Positions 18,940-29,100 are shown, counted from the first letter of the stretch. The stretch: 64,000 nucleotides of DNA from Pararobbsia silviterrae (GCF_003628125.1 NZ_RBZU01000015.1:103904-167903); one strand, 5' to 3'. Notes: generated by a model not told the origin, from the sequence alone. Program-made: numbers and translations.

Positions 18940-19245
18940 ATGGCGAATTCCGAGTTCATTCATCCTGGCGTGATCGTTCGGCAGCACTGTCTAGAACGCT
19001 TCAACCTGTCCGTCACCGAGGCTGCGGCGGCGCTCGGCGTCAGCCGGCAAGCGCTGACCAATTTGCTTGGCGGAAAGGCATCCATTTCGCCGGAAATGGC
19101 GTTGCGGCTCGATAAAGCATTCGGCGGCGGCGCCGAAACCTGGCTCCAGCGCCAATTGCTTCACGACCTCGCGAAAGCCCGCCTCCGCCTCAACGAACTC
19201 AACGGCGTTCGCATGGTGACCGAACAACAATCCAGTTTGTTCTGA
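18940..19245 (+). CDS. HigA-family XRE antitoxin-like regulator (no toxin partner)
   Basis: A 101-residue protein from the ATG at 18940. It matches the HigA/VapI addiction-module family: [14 protein letters not shown] near the start, an HTH reading [21 protein letters not shown], then [24 protein letters not shown]. HigA normally neutralises and autorepresses with the RelE-fold toxin HigB, encoded directly upstream. No HigB-sized frame with the right composition is present on either side, so this is an orphan regulator. The frame extends far upstream through the hexamer repeat, but that part is not protein-like. Confidence 0.85.
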   Translation: MANSEFIHPGVIVRQHCLERFNLSVTEAAAALGVSRQALTNLLGGKASISPEMALRLDKAFGGGAETWLQRQLLHDLAKARLRLNELNGVRMVTEQQSSLF

Positions 19246-19342
19246 GGATGCGTCGGCATTCTTCGCGCTTCGCCCATCACGCCGAGCAAGACGCGCTTCG
19301 CCGACGGATCGGCTCGCAAACGCCTCTAAGCCGTCGCGAGAC

Positions 19343-19729
19343 CTAAACCGCCGCGTGACACACCGCTTCGATATTGTGGCCATCGGGATCGCGCACGAAC
19401 GCGCCGTAGTAATGCGGATGATAGTGCTCGCGCACACCTGGCCCGCCATTGTCACGGCCGCCCGCATCGATCGCCGCGCGATAGAACGCGTCGACCCGCG
19501 CGCGCGTGTCGACGCGAAACGCGATATGCACGGGCGGATCATTCGGCGTGCCGCGCGCCACCCAGAAATCGGCCTTGCCGTCCTCGCCATATCCCGCGAC
19601 ATCGGTATCGCCCGTCACCGCCGCCGGATATTCGGCAATCAACGCATAGCCGATCGCGCCCAATGCCGCCGAATAGAAAGCCTTGCTGCGTTCGAAATCG
19701 CTGACGACAACACCCGTGTGATCGATCAT
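19343..19729 (-). CDS. VOC-family (glyoxalase/bleomycin-resistance) protein
   Basis: A 128-residue protein starting at 19729 with a very good ribosome binding site (AAGGAG). It begins MIDHTGVVVSDFERSKAFYSAAL and ends with FVRDPDGHNIEAVCH, the two paired beta-alpha-beta motifs of the vicinal oxygen chelate fold, with His4, a mid-protein His (VHIAF) and Glu (NIEAV) as likely metal ligands. Substrate unknown. The frame is open further upstream but without a site. Confidence 0.88.
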   Translation of the reverse strand: MIDHTGVVVSDFERSKAFYSAALGAIGYALIAEYPAAVTGDTDVAGYGEDGKADFWVARGTPNDPPVHIAFRVDTRARVDAFYRAAIDAGGRDNGGPGVREHYHPHYYGAFVRDPDGHNIEAVCHAAV

Positions 19730-20147
19730 GCCCGCTCCTTGAGCCTGAAATCCGCTTGAATCCCGCTTGAAACCCGCCTGAATCGCACTCGCCCGTCTCT
19801 GCGCGTCGATACACGTATCCGCGTGACGCCGAATGCACGACATCGTCCGATTCGCCCGCCGAATCGGACCCGGGCGACGACCCTCGCGCGCGCCACGCAC
19901 ACGCCGTCGGCACGCGGCCAATCCCGCGCGGAATCTTCCGATCCTCTCGTAGCAAAACAAGCTCGCCGATCGAGCCTCGATGACCCGCCGGTGTCGCGCG
20001 GCGACATGCCACGATGTGTTCCATCCCAGTGCAACGGAACCCCTTTCGCGAGGCGCAACGAGTATGACCCATTCACGCTGGCCCCGGCCCAATACGACGC
20101 TTCGATATCGCAAGGGCGAACATCGCCGCAAGCATCGCGGCACATCG
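19730..20147. other. intergenic region upstream of the VOC gene and of the unknown gene pair
   Basis: About 420 bases between divergent genes. No credible gene or clear palindrome. It should hold both promoters. If the plus-strand gene starts at the ATG at 20064, the region is shorter. Confidence 0.5.
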
Positions 20148-20489
20148 ATGTCGCCGAGGATGGTGCTTCAAAAGGGCAACTATTGGATCGCGAAGTGTCC
20201 GCACACATTCTGCGAAGCGCACGCCGAGATGCTGCTTCAGCATGCGATCCCTGAATTCAGGCGCACGCTGCCCGATACGCCCTATCGCCTGTGGGCCTAT
20301 TTCGACGGCGCGATCTACGCGGCCTGCTCGGACGACGGCGGCGCGACTTGGCACGGGTTTCCGCATGGTCCGCCCATGATGCCCCCGCCGAGACCGATCC
20401 TTCGCGAACTCGAATATCGAGCCGAATCCCTTGGAGAAACCGCAAGGCTGAACGCGTGGCTAAACACAACGTGGAAAACCCGACGCTGA
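20148..20489 (+). CDS. uncharacterised protein, first of an overlapping pair
   Basis: About 113 residues if it starts at 20148. Other starts are possible: 20064, which has GAGG upstream but adds an Arg/His-rich N-terminus, or 20160 (MVLQKGNYW), where the conserved-looking part begins. The core reads KGNYWIAKCPHTFCEAHAE and later YRLWAYFDGAIYAAC, with a Cys-x-His-x-x-Cys-x-x-His cluster that could bind a metal. It overlaps the next gene by 34 bases. I do not recognise the family. Confidence 0.55.
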   Translation: MSPRMVLQKGNYWIAKCPHTFCEAHAEMLLQHAIPEFRRTLPDTPYRLWAYFDGAIYAACSDDGGATWHGFPHGPPMMPPPRPILRELEYRAESLGETARLNAWLNTTWKTRR

Positions 20490-21166
20490 CGTTCGGCGCG
20501 CCCGACGGTCTGCATGGCGCGCTCCGATGGCGCAGCGGCTACGGGACGCAAGGTCCGGTCGGCAGGACTTGGGGCGATCTGTCGATCTCGATCGGCTCCG
20601 TCGATATCTGGGGTCGATCCGGCGCACACGCCGCATACGGCGCAACCGACACGATGACCTGGTGCTGGATCGATATGCTCGAATTCCTGCGCCGCGCATG
20701 GCCGTACCTGATCGAAGACGATACGTGTCCGATCCCCCTCGACCGCGACGATGCAAGGGCGGCGTCGCTCGTCGGACTCCGTACGCGCGCGTTCGAGCGC
20801 TGGCACGCGCAGCGCGACGCGATGACCGACGCGCAGATCGACGACGAAGACGCGCGGCTGCGCGACTTCATGGTGGTTCACGACCTCGGCGAAGCGCTCG
20901 CGGGCGCGTGCGCACCGCCGTTGATCCTGCTTAGGGATGGCGAGCGCATGCATGTGGCTTCGTCGAAGCAAGCGTGGTCGTTGCCTTTCGGCAGCACGAT
21001 GTCGACGCTCGCGCAGCTCGGCGACGTCATCGCCGCACGCGTGCGCACGCTCATCGATCCAAGGTCGATACGCCTCTGCGCGCAATGGGATGCGCGCGGC
21101 ACGCGAACGCGCGCGCCGTCGAGTCAATGCTCGCCGTCGCCGCCGAGCCAGACTTCAGGCAAATAA
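20456..21166 (+). CDS. uncharacterised protein, second of an overlapping pair
   Basis: About 236 residues from a GTG at 20456 that lies inside the end of the preceding gene, so the two are translationally linked. The N-terminal half reads TLTFGAPDGLHGALRW and RTWGDLSISIGSVDIWG, then MTWCWIDMLEFLRRAWPYL; the second half is helical and charged (DDEDARLRDFMVVHDLGEAL) followed by LILLRDGERMHVASS. This looks like a compact two-part protein rather than a fragment. I cannot assign a function. No signal peptide or membrane helix. Confidence 0.55.
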   Translation: MAKHNVENPTLTFGAPDGLHGALRWRSGYGTQGPVGRTWGDLSISIGSVDIWGRSGAHAAYGATDTMTWCWIDMLEFLRRAWPYLIEDDTCPIPLDRDDARAASLVGLRTRAFERWHAQRDAMTDAQIDDEDARLRDFMVVHDLGEALAGACAPPLILLRDGERMHVASSKQAWSLPFGSTMSTLAQLGDVIAARVRTLIDPRSIRLCAQWDARGTRTRAPSSQCSPSPPSQTSGK

Positions 21167-21615
21167 ACGAAGGTGTCGGCGAGAAAGCCGGAATGGAAAA
21201 AGCCGCTCATCGCGTAGGTCACCGCGCGATCGAGCTGCGCATCGGCGGGACGTACCTCACGACTCGAGCGGCTTCGTGTGCCGGGCGCCGCGCCAGCGGC
21301 GCGGAATGTACAAACGGTCGTGGTTTCCAAGGCCGATGCGGCAGGCGATCCGACGACGCGATCGATCCCGGCCGATGCATCGGAGCCGTCGCCCGCCCGC
21401 ATACCCGACAAGGCAGCGGCCGGCGCGCTCGATGCCTTGCGCATCTTCGCGGCCTCTTTGGCGGCGAGCTGTTTGGCGCGCGCTTCGGCGCCCGCGCGTT
21501 CGATACGGGCCGCCACCGCGCATGGGCATTCGGACGCCCCGTCATCATCCAGGCCGAGCCAGCGCTGGACGCGCGCGAGCAACGATATCGACTGGGGCGA
21601 GACGGGTGTCGGCAT
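21124..21615 (-). CDS. hypothetical protein
   Basis: About 163 residues from the ATG at 21615 (MPTPVSPQSISLLARVQRWLG). A coiled Ala/Arg/Glu-rich stretch (IERAGAEARAKQLAAKEAAK) follows, then a low-complexity middle, and a more conserved-looking C-terminus, DRAVTYAMSGFFHSGFLADTF and LPEVWLGGDGEH. It converges on and overlaps the end of the unknown gene ending at 21166 by 43 bases. Codon bias is acceptable but I recognise no family, so this is a moderate-confidence call. Confidence 0.45.
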   Translation of the reverse strand: MPTPVSPQSISLLARVQRWLGLDDDGASECPCAVAARIERAGAEARAKQLAAKEAAKMRKASSAPAAALSGMRAGDGSDASAGIDRVVGSPAASALETTTVCTFRAAGAAPGTRSRSSREVRPADAQLDRAVTYAMSGFFHSGFLADTFVYLPEVWLGGDGEH

Positions 21616-21983
21616 GGCAAATGCCCTCCACAACGGATATGGCTAATCTAGTCGCCCTAAATTAAAACTACAAACAAGGAATTCGAAATTCCATTCCTTG
21701 AATCCGACCCGAACGGTGTTTTCGTCGCGATGCATGGGGTTCGTTCGTTCATTTCGCCTCAAAACCCCATGCCGCACTCGCAATTTCACCCGATACCGCC
21801 GTATTCACATCCCTCCAATATCCGTGCCATTGCTTCGGATGAGGTTCACCGCGCTTGAATACCTCGGTCTTGCGGGGCGACTTTCAATGCGGGTCGGCAT
21901 GCGCCGCGACGGGCCGCGAATCAGGGTCCCGACTCCGGGACACCGACTCAACATCACGGCTCGACCTTTCGTATCAGCGACCG
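21616..21983. other. lower-GC intergenic region with an 8-bp inverted repeat
   Basis: About 370 bases without a gene, visibly lower in GC than its surroundings around 21650-21700. CAAGGAAT (21675-21682) and ATTCCTTG (21693-21700) form a perfect inverted repeat with a 10-base loop. It is upstream of the minus-strand gene at 21124-21615 and downstream of the SDR gene. Confidence 0.6.
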
Positions 21984-22697
21984 CTAGATAATCGCGCCGC
22001 CGCCGTCGATCAGCACGGTGGAACCCGTCGCGAACGGCGTCGATGCGAGATAGACCACCGCGTTCGCGACATCCTCGGGTTCACCGACACGCTGAGCGGG
22101 CAAGCGCGCCGCGGCGCTCTCGTACATCGCCTTGCGCGCATCGTCGTTGAGCTTTTCCCAGAGCGGCGTCGCGATCAGTCCCGGCGAGACGGTGTTGACG
22201 CGTACGGGCGCAAGCTCGAGCGCCAGGCCGCGCGCGAGCGCCTCGACGGCCGCGTTGATCGCGCCTTGCAGCACCGATGTCTTGCTCGGCCGTATGCTCA
22301 GGAAGCCCGACACGAACGTCAGCGACGCGCCCTCGTTGAATCGCGCGGCGCGCGCGATCCGGTACGCGCCCCAGAATTTGCTCTCCATCGACGCATGCGC
22401 TTCGTCGAGCGTCAATTGCCGGATCGGTCCGGTCGACGTCTGCGCGGCCGAAATCACGATATGGTCGAACGCGCCCGCGCTTGCGAAAAACGCGTCGATC
22501 GCGCCCGCATCGACGGTATCGAGCACCACGGTCTGCGTGTTCGCGCCGATGCGCGCAGCCGCATCCTTGAGCTTCGCGGCACTGCGCGACGCAATGGTCA
22601 CGTTCGCGCCTTGCGTGGCGAATGCCTTCGCCGTCGCTTCACCAATCCCCGAACTTCCGCCGACGACGAGCACTTTCTTGCCGGAAAACTGAGCCAT
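21984..22697 (-). CDS. atypical short-chain dehydrogenase/reductase lacking YxxxK
   Basis: A 237-residue Rossmann-fold SDR with the cofactor loop GGSSGIG (13-19), the conserved Ser130 (TFVSG), and the usual C-terminal VRVNTVSPGLIATPLW and ATGSTVLIDGG. The catalytic Tyr-x-x-x-Lys is missing: the aligned positions read Gln144-Gly-Ala-Ile-Asn148 before AAVEALARGLALEL, and the NNAG motif is replaced by SAAQ. It probably binds NAD(P) but may not catalyse the standard reaction. Related proteins with the same change seem to occur in Burkholderia, but that is from memory. Confidence 0.8.
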   Translation of the reverse strand: MAQFSGKKVLVVGGSSGIGEATAKAFATQGANVTIASRSAAKLKDAAARIGANTQTVVLDTVDAGAIDAFFASAGAFDHIVISAAQTSTGPIRQLTLDEAHASMESKFWGAYRIARAARFNEGASLTFVSGFLSIRPSKTSVLQGAINAAVEALARGLALELAPVRVNTVSPGLIATPLWEKLNDDARKAMYESAAARLPAQRVGEPEDVANAVVYLASTPFATGSTVLIDGGGAII

Positions 22698-22858
22698 ATT
22701 CGACTGACCTCGTTCAAAGCGGTGCGCCCGATTGCGTACCGATGCAGAAAAGTACGCGAAATTCGATCACGGCGTGCGAACGCGATGTAGCAGTCATTTC
22801 ACCGGCTGCAAGTACTCACTCACATCTTTGAAACCGCGCCGAGCGATACCCGAGCCGG

Positions 22859-23590
22859 CTAGCGCGTGGACTGCACCTCGCCGTCGAACGCGGCGGTCAG
22901 CCATTGCTGCCATAGCAGTTGGGCGGCGGTTTCGAGCACGGGCGCAAACGCATGGCTCTGCGAGCGCAGCGCATGAATATCGGTCCGCGCCTGCGCGAGT
23001 TCGCTTGCATGACCGACAAGCCAGCGTTCGAGGCGCTGCGCGGTGACCTCGGGATGAAATTGCAACCCGAGCGCGTAATCCCCGACCGCAAAAGCCTGAT
23101 TCCGATATTGAGCGGTCGAAGCGAGCAACGTGGCCCCATCGGGAAGATCGAACGTATCGCCATGCCAATGCAGCACGCGCAAGCCGGGTTCGAGCACCGA
23201 ATCGAACCACGGCGGCGCGACGACGCCCGGCACCGCTTGCACGGGCGCCCAGCCGATTTCCTTGCCCGCCGTCCCCGGATACACCTTCGCATCGAGCGCG
23301 GCGGCGAGCAGTTGTGCCCCGAGACAGATGCCGAGCGTCGGCAGACGCGCGGCAAGACGTTCACGGATCAATTCGATTTCTGGTCCGATAAACGGATAGG
23401 TTTCGCGCTCGTAGACGCCGATCGGACCGCCGAGCACGACGAGCAGATCCGCTTCCTCGGGATCGATCGCACGCAAATCGGCGGTACACGCATCGATCGA
23501 CTCGATATCGAATCCCGCTTCGAGTAACGCGGGTTCGAGCGAACCGAGATCCTCGAACGCAACATGAGTAATGGCCAGGGCTCTGCGCAT
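22859..23590 (-). CDS. class I glutamine amidotransferase family protein
   Basis: About 243 residues from the ATG at 23590. It has the nucleophile elbow GICLGAQLLA with the catalytic Cys, and the FHPEV segment with the catalytic His and Glu of the triad. Stand-alone GMP-synthase-like GATases of this type (sometimes annotated GuaA-like or gamma-glutamyl hydrolases) have unassigned partners. No obvious ribosome binding site precedes the ATG; the frame is open upstream but not protein-like. Divergent from the ketopantoate reductase-like gene. Confidence 0.82.
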   Translation of the reverse strand: MRRALAITHVAFEDLGSLEPALLEAGFDIESIDACTADLRAIDPEEADLLVVLGGPIGVYERETYPFIGPEIELIRERLAARLPTLGICLGAQLLAAALDAKVYPGTAGKEIGWAPVQAVPGVVAPPWFDSVLEPGLRVLHWHGDTFDLPDGATLLASTAQYRNQAFAVGDYALGLQFHPEVTAQRLERWLVGHASELAQARTDIHALRSQSHAFAPVLETAAQLLWQQWLTAAFDGEVQSTR

Positions 23591-23651
23591 GATCGTGGAA
23601 ATAGAAAGAGGTTCGATCCAGTGTAGGACCGATAAGCGAGCAAATATATTC

Positions 23652-23664
23652 GAATCGACGATTC
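23652..23664. promoter_or_regulatory. 13-bp palindrome in the 349-base divergent intergenic region (23591-23939)
   Basis: GAATCG-A-CGATTC lies 61 bases upstream of the GATase start and may be an operator for it. Otherwise the intergenic region shows nothing distinctive except the good ribosome binding site of the plus-strand gene. Confidence 0.35.
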
Positions 23665-23939
23665 CGCCAAATTTGCCGGACATTCGTTTTTTACGGGATG
23701 TCACACATCGCGACGCGACGTGAGACACCATGCGGTCCAAACCCGGACCCGATCTCAGTGTTCTGCGAAAACCCGCTTGGGTCGCGTACGATAGATTCGG
23801 GACGGCTTCGCGTTTTGCATAAACCGGTTTCGTGCGGACCTCATGCGAAGCCGACGGCGGCGTATCGCGCAGACGGACACGGTCCGCTTCGAATCCGATG
23901 CACCGCCGTCGAATACACCGAACAACAAAAGGAATCACC

Positions 23940-24848
23940 ATGAAAATAGCGGTCATGGGCGCCGGCGCGGTCGGGTGCTACTACGGAGGCATGCTGGCGC
24001 GCGCGGGACACGAGGTCGTACTGATCGGCCGGCTCGAACACGTGATGGCCATCTCGAACGAAGGACTGCGGCTCCAGACGCAGACGTTCGACGAGCGCAT
24101 CGGCGTCGCGGCCAGCACGCACGCGAGCGCGGCGCACGGTGCGGAACTCGTGCTGTTCTGCGTGAAATCGACCGATACCGAAGCGGCCGCGTGCGAACTC
24201 GAACCCCACCTGTCCGACACCACCCTCGTGCTCACGTTGCAGAACGGCGTCGAGAATGCCGAGCGCCTGCGCACGATCCTCAGGCAACCTGTCGCGGCCG
24301 CCGTGGTCTATGTCGCAACCGAAATGGCGGGCCCCGGTCACGTCCGGCATCATGGCCGCGGCGAACTCGTGATCGAGCCCTCGGAAAAAAGCGAAGCCGT
24401 CGCGCAGATGCTCACGGCCGCGCACGTGCCGACCACGATCTCGACGAACGTACGCGGCGAGCTCTGGGCGAAACTCGTGCTCAACTGCGCGTATAACGCG
24501 CTGTCGGCGATCACGCAAATGCCCTATGGCCAGCTCGCGCATCTGCCCGGCGTCGCGGCGTCGATGAACGATGTCGTCGCCGAATGTCTGGCCGTCGCGC
24601 AGGCCGACGGGGTGGTCATTCCAGGCGACGTCAACGCGGCCGTGCGCGGCATCGCCGAAACGATGCCCTCTCAGTATTCTTCGACGGCGCAGGATCTCGC
24701 GCGCGGCAAGCATTCGGAGATCGACCATTTGAACGGCCTCGTCGTGCGTCGCGGCGATGCGCTCGGCGTGCCGGTCACGGCAAACCGTCTGCTCCATACG
24801 ATCGTCAAGGCGATCGAACGCAAGCACGAACGGGATGCGCGTCGTTAA
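23940..24848 (+). CDS. ketopantoate reductase family protein (2-dehydropantoate 2-reductase)
   Basis: A 302-residue protein with AAAGGAATC ahead of the ATG at 23940. It begins MKIAVMGAGAVGCYYGGML, the GxGxxG NADPH-binding motif of the PanE/ApbA family, and has the catalytic lysine region ELWAKLVLNCAYNALSAI followed by the SSTAQDLARGKHSEIDHLNG segment with conserved Ser and Glu. PanE reduces ketopantoate to pantoate for CoA synthesis, but several paralogues of other specificity exist in Burkholderia, so panE itself is not certain. Confidence 0.85.
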   Translation: MKIAVMGAGAVGCYYGGMLARAGHEVVLIGRLEHVMAISNEGLRLQTQTFDERIGVAASTHASAAHGAELVLFCVKSTDTEAAACELEPHLSDTTLVLTLQNGVENAERLRTILRQPVAAAVVYVATEMAGPGHVRHHGRGELVIEPSEKSEAVAQMLTAAHVPTTISTNVRGELWAKLVLNCAYNALSAITQMPYGQLAHLPGVAASMNDVVAECLAVAQADGVVIPGDVNAAVRGIAETMPSQYSSTAQDLARGKHSEIDHLNGLVVRRGDALGVPVTANRLLHTIVKAIERKHERDARR

Positions 24849-25032
24849 GCGATGCAGCGGCTGCCGTTCACGGTTGAACCGGTTGCCGCTCACTGCGCCT
24901 ACGCCGTGATCGTGACCACGTTGCACGGCCCGGCTTCGAAGCGCACACGGCCATCCGCTTTCATCGTGTCGGCAGTGTGCGCCCGCTTACTTCTGCAATA
25001 ATCGCCGCTTACCCCTACCAGGAGTCCTTCGA

Positions 25033-25821
25033 ATGTCCGCTCGTGACCGTATCGTTTCGCGTGTGCTGTTGACCAACGACGACGGCATCGACGCGCCGGG
25101 TCTCGCGGCGCTCGAAGCCGTCGCCGCGGACATCGCGGACGAAGTCTGGGTCGTCGCGCCCGAACACGATCAGAGCGGCACCTCGCATTCGATCAGTCTG
25201 CATTCGCCGCTGCGCGTAAGTCAGCAGGGCGAACGTCGCTTCGGCGTGGCCGGCACGCCCGGCGATTGCGTCGTGATGGGCGTGCGTCACCTGATGCTCG
25301 ACGCCCCGCCGACGCTGATCCTCTCGGGGATCAATCGCGGCGGCAACCTCGGTGTCGAGACGATGTTTTCGGGGACCGTGGGCGCCGCGATGACGGGGCT
25401 GCTGCTCGGCCTCCCGTCGATTGCATTGAGCCAGACGTATCGCGACCCCGATCGCGTGCGCTGGGACACGGCCCGCGCGCTTGCGCCCGATGTCATCCGG
25501 ACCTTGCTCGCGATCGCGCACGATGCGCCGACGTGCCTGAACGTCAATTTCCCCGATATCGACGCGGCCGACGCAGGCCCGTTGACGCCGACCCGGCAAG
25601 GCACGGGCCTGATCAAAGGCGTCAACGTGCTGCGCGAGGTCGACCCGCGCGGCATTCCGTATCACTGGCTCCAGTTCGAACGTGAACGGCGCGAGAACGC
25701 GCCCGATAGCGAGACCGCCGTCGTGGCCTCGGGACGCATCTCCGTCACGCCGCTGCACTTCGACCGCACGGCCGGCGACACCTTCGACGCGCTGCGCAGC
25801 GCCCTCAAGCGCGGCGACTAA
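25033..25821 (+). CDS. surE: 5'/3'-nucleotidase SurE
   Basis: A 262-residue protein with AGGAG 9 bases before the start. It begins VLLTNDDGIDAPG, the metal-binding Asn-Asp-Asp motif of SurE, and has GTPGDCVVMG and LSGINRGGNLG, the conserved phosphate/metal segments, and SGTVGAAMTG. SurE hydrolyses nucleoside 5'- and 3'-monophosphates with a divalent metal. In many proteobacteria it neighbours pcm, nlpD and rpoS; here those are absent, so it is likely a second, dispersed SurE copy. Confidence 0.93.
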   Translation: MSARDRIVSRVLLTNDDGIDAPGLAALEAVAADIADEVWVVAPEHDQSGTSHSISLHSPLRVSQQGERRFGVAGTPGDCVVMGVRHLMLDAPPTLILSGINRGGNLGVETMFSGTVGAAMTGLLLGLPSIALSQTYRDPDRVRWDTARALAPDVIRTLLAIAHDAPTCLNVNFPDIDAADAGPLTPTRQGTGLIKGVNVLREVDPRGIPYHWLQFERERRENAPDSETAVVASGRISVTPLHFDRTAGDTFDALRSALKRGD

Positions 25822-25830
25822 AGCGCCTCG

Positions 25831-26025
25831 TCAATCGCGCCGCTCGAACGCGCGCTCGATCTTCTTGTCGGTCGTGTACTGGCTCAGCGCATAGACGGAC
25901 CAGATGGCCGCCGGAATCCAGCCGATCACGGTCAGTTGGAGCACGAGGCAGATGAGTCCGGAAATCGGCCGGCCGATCGTGAAGAACTGCAGCCAGGGCA
26001 CAATCAGAGCAAGCAAAAGTCGCAT
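25831..26025 (-). CDS. YqaE/Pmp3-family small membrane protein
   Basis: A 64-residue protein with two hydrophobic helices (MRLLLALIVPWLQFFTIG and LICLVLQLTVIGWIPAAIW) around a short basic-polar turn, the pattern of the YqaE/Pmp3 family linked to membrane potential and stress. The short C-terminal tail is charged. Convergent with surE, with 9 bases between stop codons. Confidence 0.85.
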   Translation of the reverse strand: MRLLLALIVPWLQFFTIGRPISGLICLVLQLTVIGWIPAAIWSVYALSQYTTDKKIERAFERRD

Positions 26026-26139
26026 AAGGGTCCTTGGTGTCGCGAGGGCCGCCTCGATCGTGTCGCGGCGTCCTCGGTCGGATGAGCCATCAAAAGGTAT
26101 GTGTGACGGATACAGACCATCCGTCTCATTCGCGCCGCG

Positions 26140-29100
26140 TCAACCGCTGACCTCGATATCGGAGAATCCCACGCCCGCGCGCTTGCGCACCTTGATCTGC
26201 ACGGGGATCCGTTCCTTGAGGGCTTCGACATGACTGATCACGCCGATCATCTTGCCGCTCGCGTTCAGTGCATCGAGCGCATCGAGCGCGATGTCGAGCG
26301 TTTCGCCGTCGAGTGTACCGAAACCTTCATCGAGAAACAGCGAATCGATCGACGTCTTGTGACTCACAAGATCCGATAGCGCGAGCGCGAGTGCAAGACT
26401 CACGAGAAAACTCTCGCCGCCCGACAACGTTCGCGTATCGCGCGCGATATCGCCCTGCCAGGTATCGACGACTTCGAGCTCGAGTTCGCCGCCGAGCTTG
26501 CGATTCAACGCATACCGTCCATGCAACCGCACGAGCTGGCGATTCGCGAGATGAATCAAGTGATCGAGTGTGAGGCCCTGTGCAAACTTCCGGTATTTCG
26601 CGCCATCGGACGATCCGATCAGGCTATTGAGCCGCTGCCAGCCATCGACCGACACGCGCCGCGCGGCAAGCTGCTCGAACAAGGTCTTTCTCGCCTCGCG
26701 CTGTTGGTCGTCGGCCTGCAGTTGGGCCTTGATCTCGCCCTGGCGCTCCGTCAGATGACGTATCGCGGCCGTCAATGTGTCGCGTTCGCCCGACAGCGCA
26801 TCGAGCGCAGCCTCGGTCTTCGCCTCGGCGCGCAATGCGTCGAGACGCCGGATCGCTGCCTGCCGGACGGCCTGGGTGTTGGAGACCGCCTCGTCGACAC
26901 GTTTGCGCAATTGCTGGAGACGATCGCGCGCATCCGGCTCGATCAACGCCTGCGCGAACGCCGCTTCGTCGGCAAACGGACTCGCGGTCAACGCGCCGTC
27001 CCATTGCCGACGCGCCGATTCGTGCTCGCGCGCAAGCGCCTCGACACGCGCCGCCAGGCTTTGCACGGTGCCCGCGCACTCGCTGGCTCGACCCTGTGCG
27101 CGATCGAGCGCCACTTCGGCTTCGCCGAATGCGGCACGCGGATCGTCGACAGGCTCGATCGCATTGAAAACACGTGGGATCGCATCGGCACGCGCCTCAT
27201 CGCCCAGAGCGTGCGAATCCAGCGTCGTTTCGCGCACCGATACGGCATCTTCATTGACAGCCGGCGTGTCCCGCGCGTCGTCGAGCCACAACGATCCCTG
27301 ACCGTGTTCGTCGACGGCGATCTCGCGCCGCGCACTCGCGGATTCGCGCCGCACGCGTTCGGTGTCTCGCTCGGAGACGAACGCGTCCCAGCGCGCGCGC
27401 CATTTCTGCGCGCTCTGCCGCGCATCGTCGAGGCGTTGCGCGAGCACGTCCGCTTGACGCACGATCGACTGGCGCCGCTCGACGCGTTGCTGCCACGCGC
27501 TCCATTCAGCCTCGCGCTCCGCGAGCCATGCACGGGAATCGCTCCAGTCGTCGCGCTCGGCATACCCCGCCACGCCGACCGATGCGTTGAGCGCATGGGT
27601 GCGTGCATCGAGTTCAGTTCGGATCGCGGCCAGATTCGACATCGTCAACGTGTGCTGGTCGACAGCGCCCGAGCGCGCTTGCTCGATCAACTGAACCGCG
27701 TGGCGCGCATCGCCATCGGCCTTCTCCGCGGCAACGCGCGTGCGCGCCGCGACTTCCACCGCATTGCGCAGCGTCTCGATCTGCTTGAGCGTGGCCGCGA
27801 TGTCGTCCACCGCGCGCGCATTGACGTCAATCGCCGCGATCAGACTCGCGCGGTCCGCGAGTTCGATACCCGATGTCTCGCGAAGCGCGGCCGCGCTCGT
27901 CGTATGGTCGGCATCCTCTTTGGCAAGCGATGCGCGACGCTGTCCGGTCGCTTCGATTTCGCCTTTCAACGCGGCAATCGCCTGCACGAGCGCGCGCACC
28001 CGCGCCTCGATCTCGGCAAGCTTGCCCCGCCGTTCATCGAGTTCGCGCTGCGTTTTCGACAGATCGAGCGCGTCGTATTCGGTGATCGCCGGATGCTCGG
28101 TCGAGCCGCAGAGCTCGCACGGCTCACCGGGCCGAAGCCATGCGCGGTACGCCGAAAGCTCGTGAATCCGGCGCTCCTGCTCGATGAGCTTTTCCTTGTC
28201 GCGTATCTGTTCCGCGATGCCGCGCCATTGCACGTCGGCCTGCTGATGCGCGTGCGTCTTGTCCGCCAATTCGCGTTCACGTCTCGCGAGCAGCGTATCG
28301 ACTTCGGCGAGCGTGCGACGGATTTCTTCTTGTTTCGTCTCGATCTGTAACACTTGCTGCAACACACCGCGCCGCGTCTGAAGCGCTTGCCATTGCTCGC
28401 GCAGCGACGCCTCGTCGCGGCCCGCAAGCACCGCATTCAACGCGCTTTGCTGCTCGGCCTCGGCGTGGTGCGCGGCATCGCGTGCCTTCGACGCATCGGC
28501 CAGCGCCGACTGCGTCTGCTTGAGCTTCTCGTCGAGCGTGACGATCTGCGCGCCCTGTGCGCGCGCGCGCGCATCGCCGGCCTCGGCCTCCGCGATCCGC
28601 TGGCGGCGCAGATCGAGTTGCGCGCGCCAATCGGCGAGCGCCTCCCCGAGTTTCGCGCGCGCCGGATGTGCCGCGAGACTCGCGTCGATCGATGCGATAT
28701 CGCGCCGCGCGTCGCTCACGTCGCGTTCGGCCTGCGTCGCGATCTGTCCGCGCAACTCGGCCGCGCGCCAGAGCGTGGCGGCCACGGTATCGATGGCTTC
28801 GCGCCGCTCGCGCCGAGCCTGTGCAAGTGCATCGACGGCCGACGTATGCGCACGCGACGCGCTCTGCCACGCCGCATGCACGGCGCGCAACTGCTCGGCG
28901 GGCTCGCTCGCCGCGAGTCGGTCGAGATCGGGCCGCGCCTCGGCAAGCGCCGTACGTGCGCGTTGTTCGGCATCGGCGGCCTGCCGATGTTCGAGGTCGG
29001 CTTTCGCGAGATCGTCGCGCCACTGAATCAGCGCCTGTACGGTCTGAAGCCTCGCGGTCTGCTGCGCCTCGGCCTTGCCGAGCTCGCCCGCCTCGTTCAT

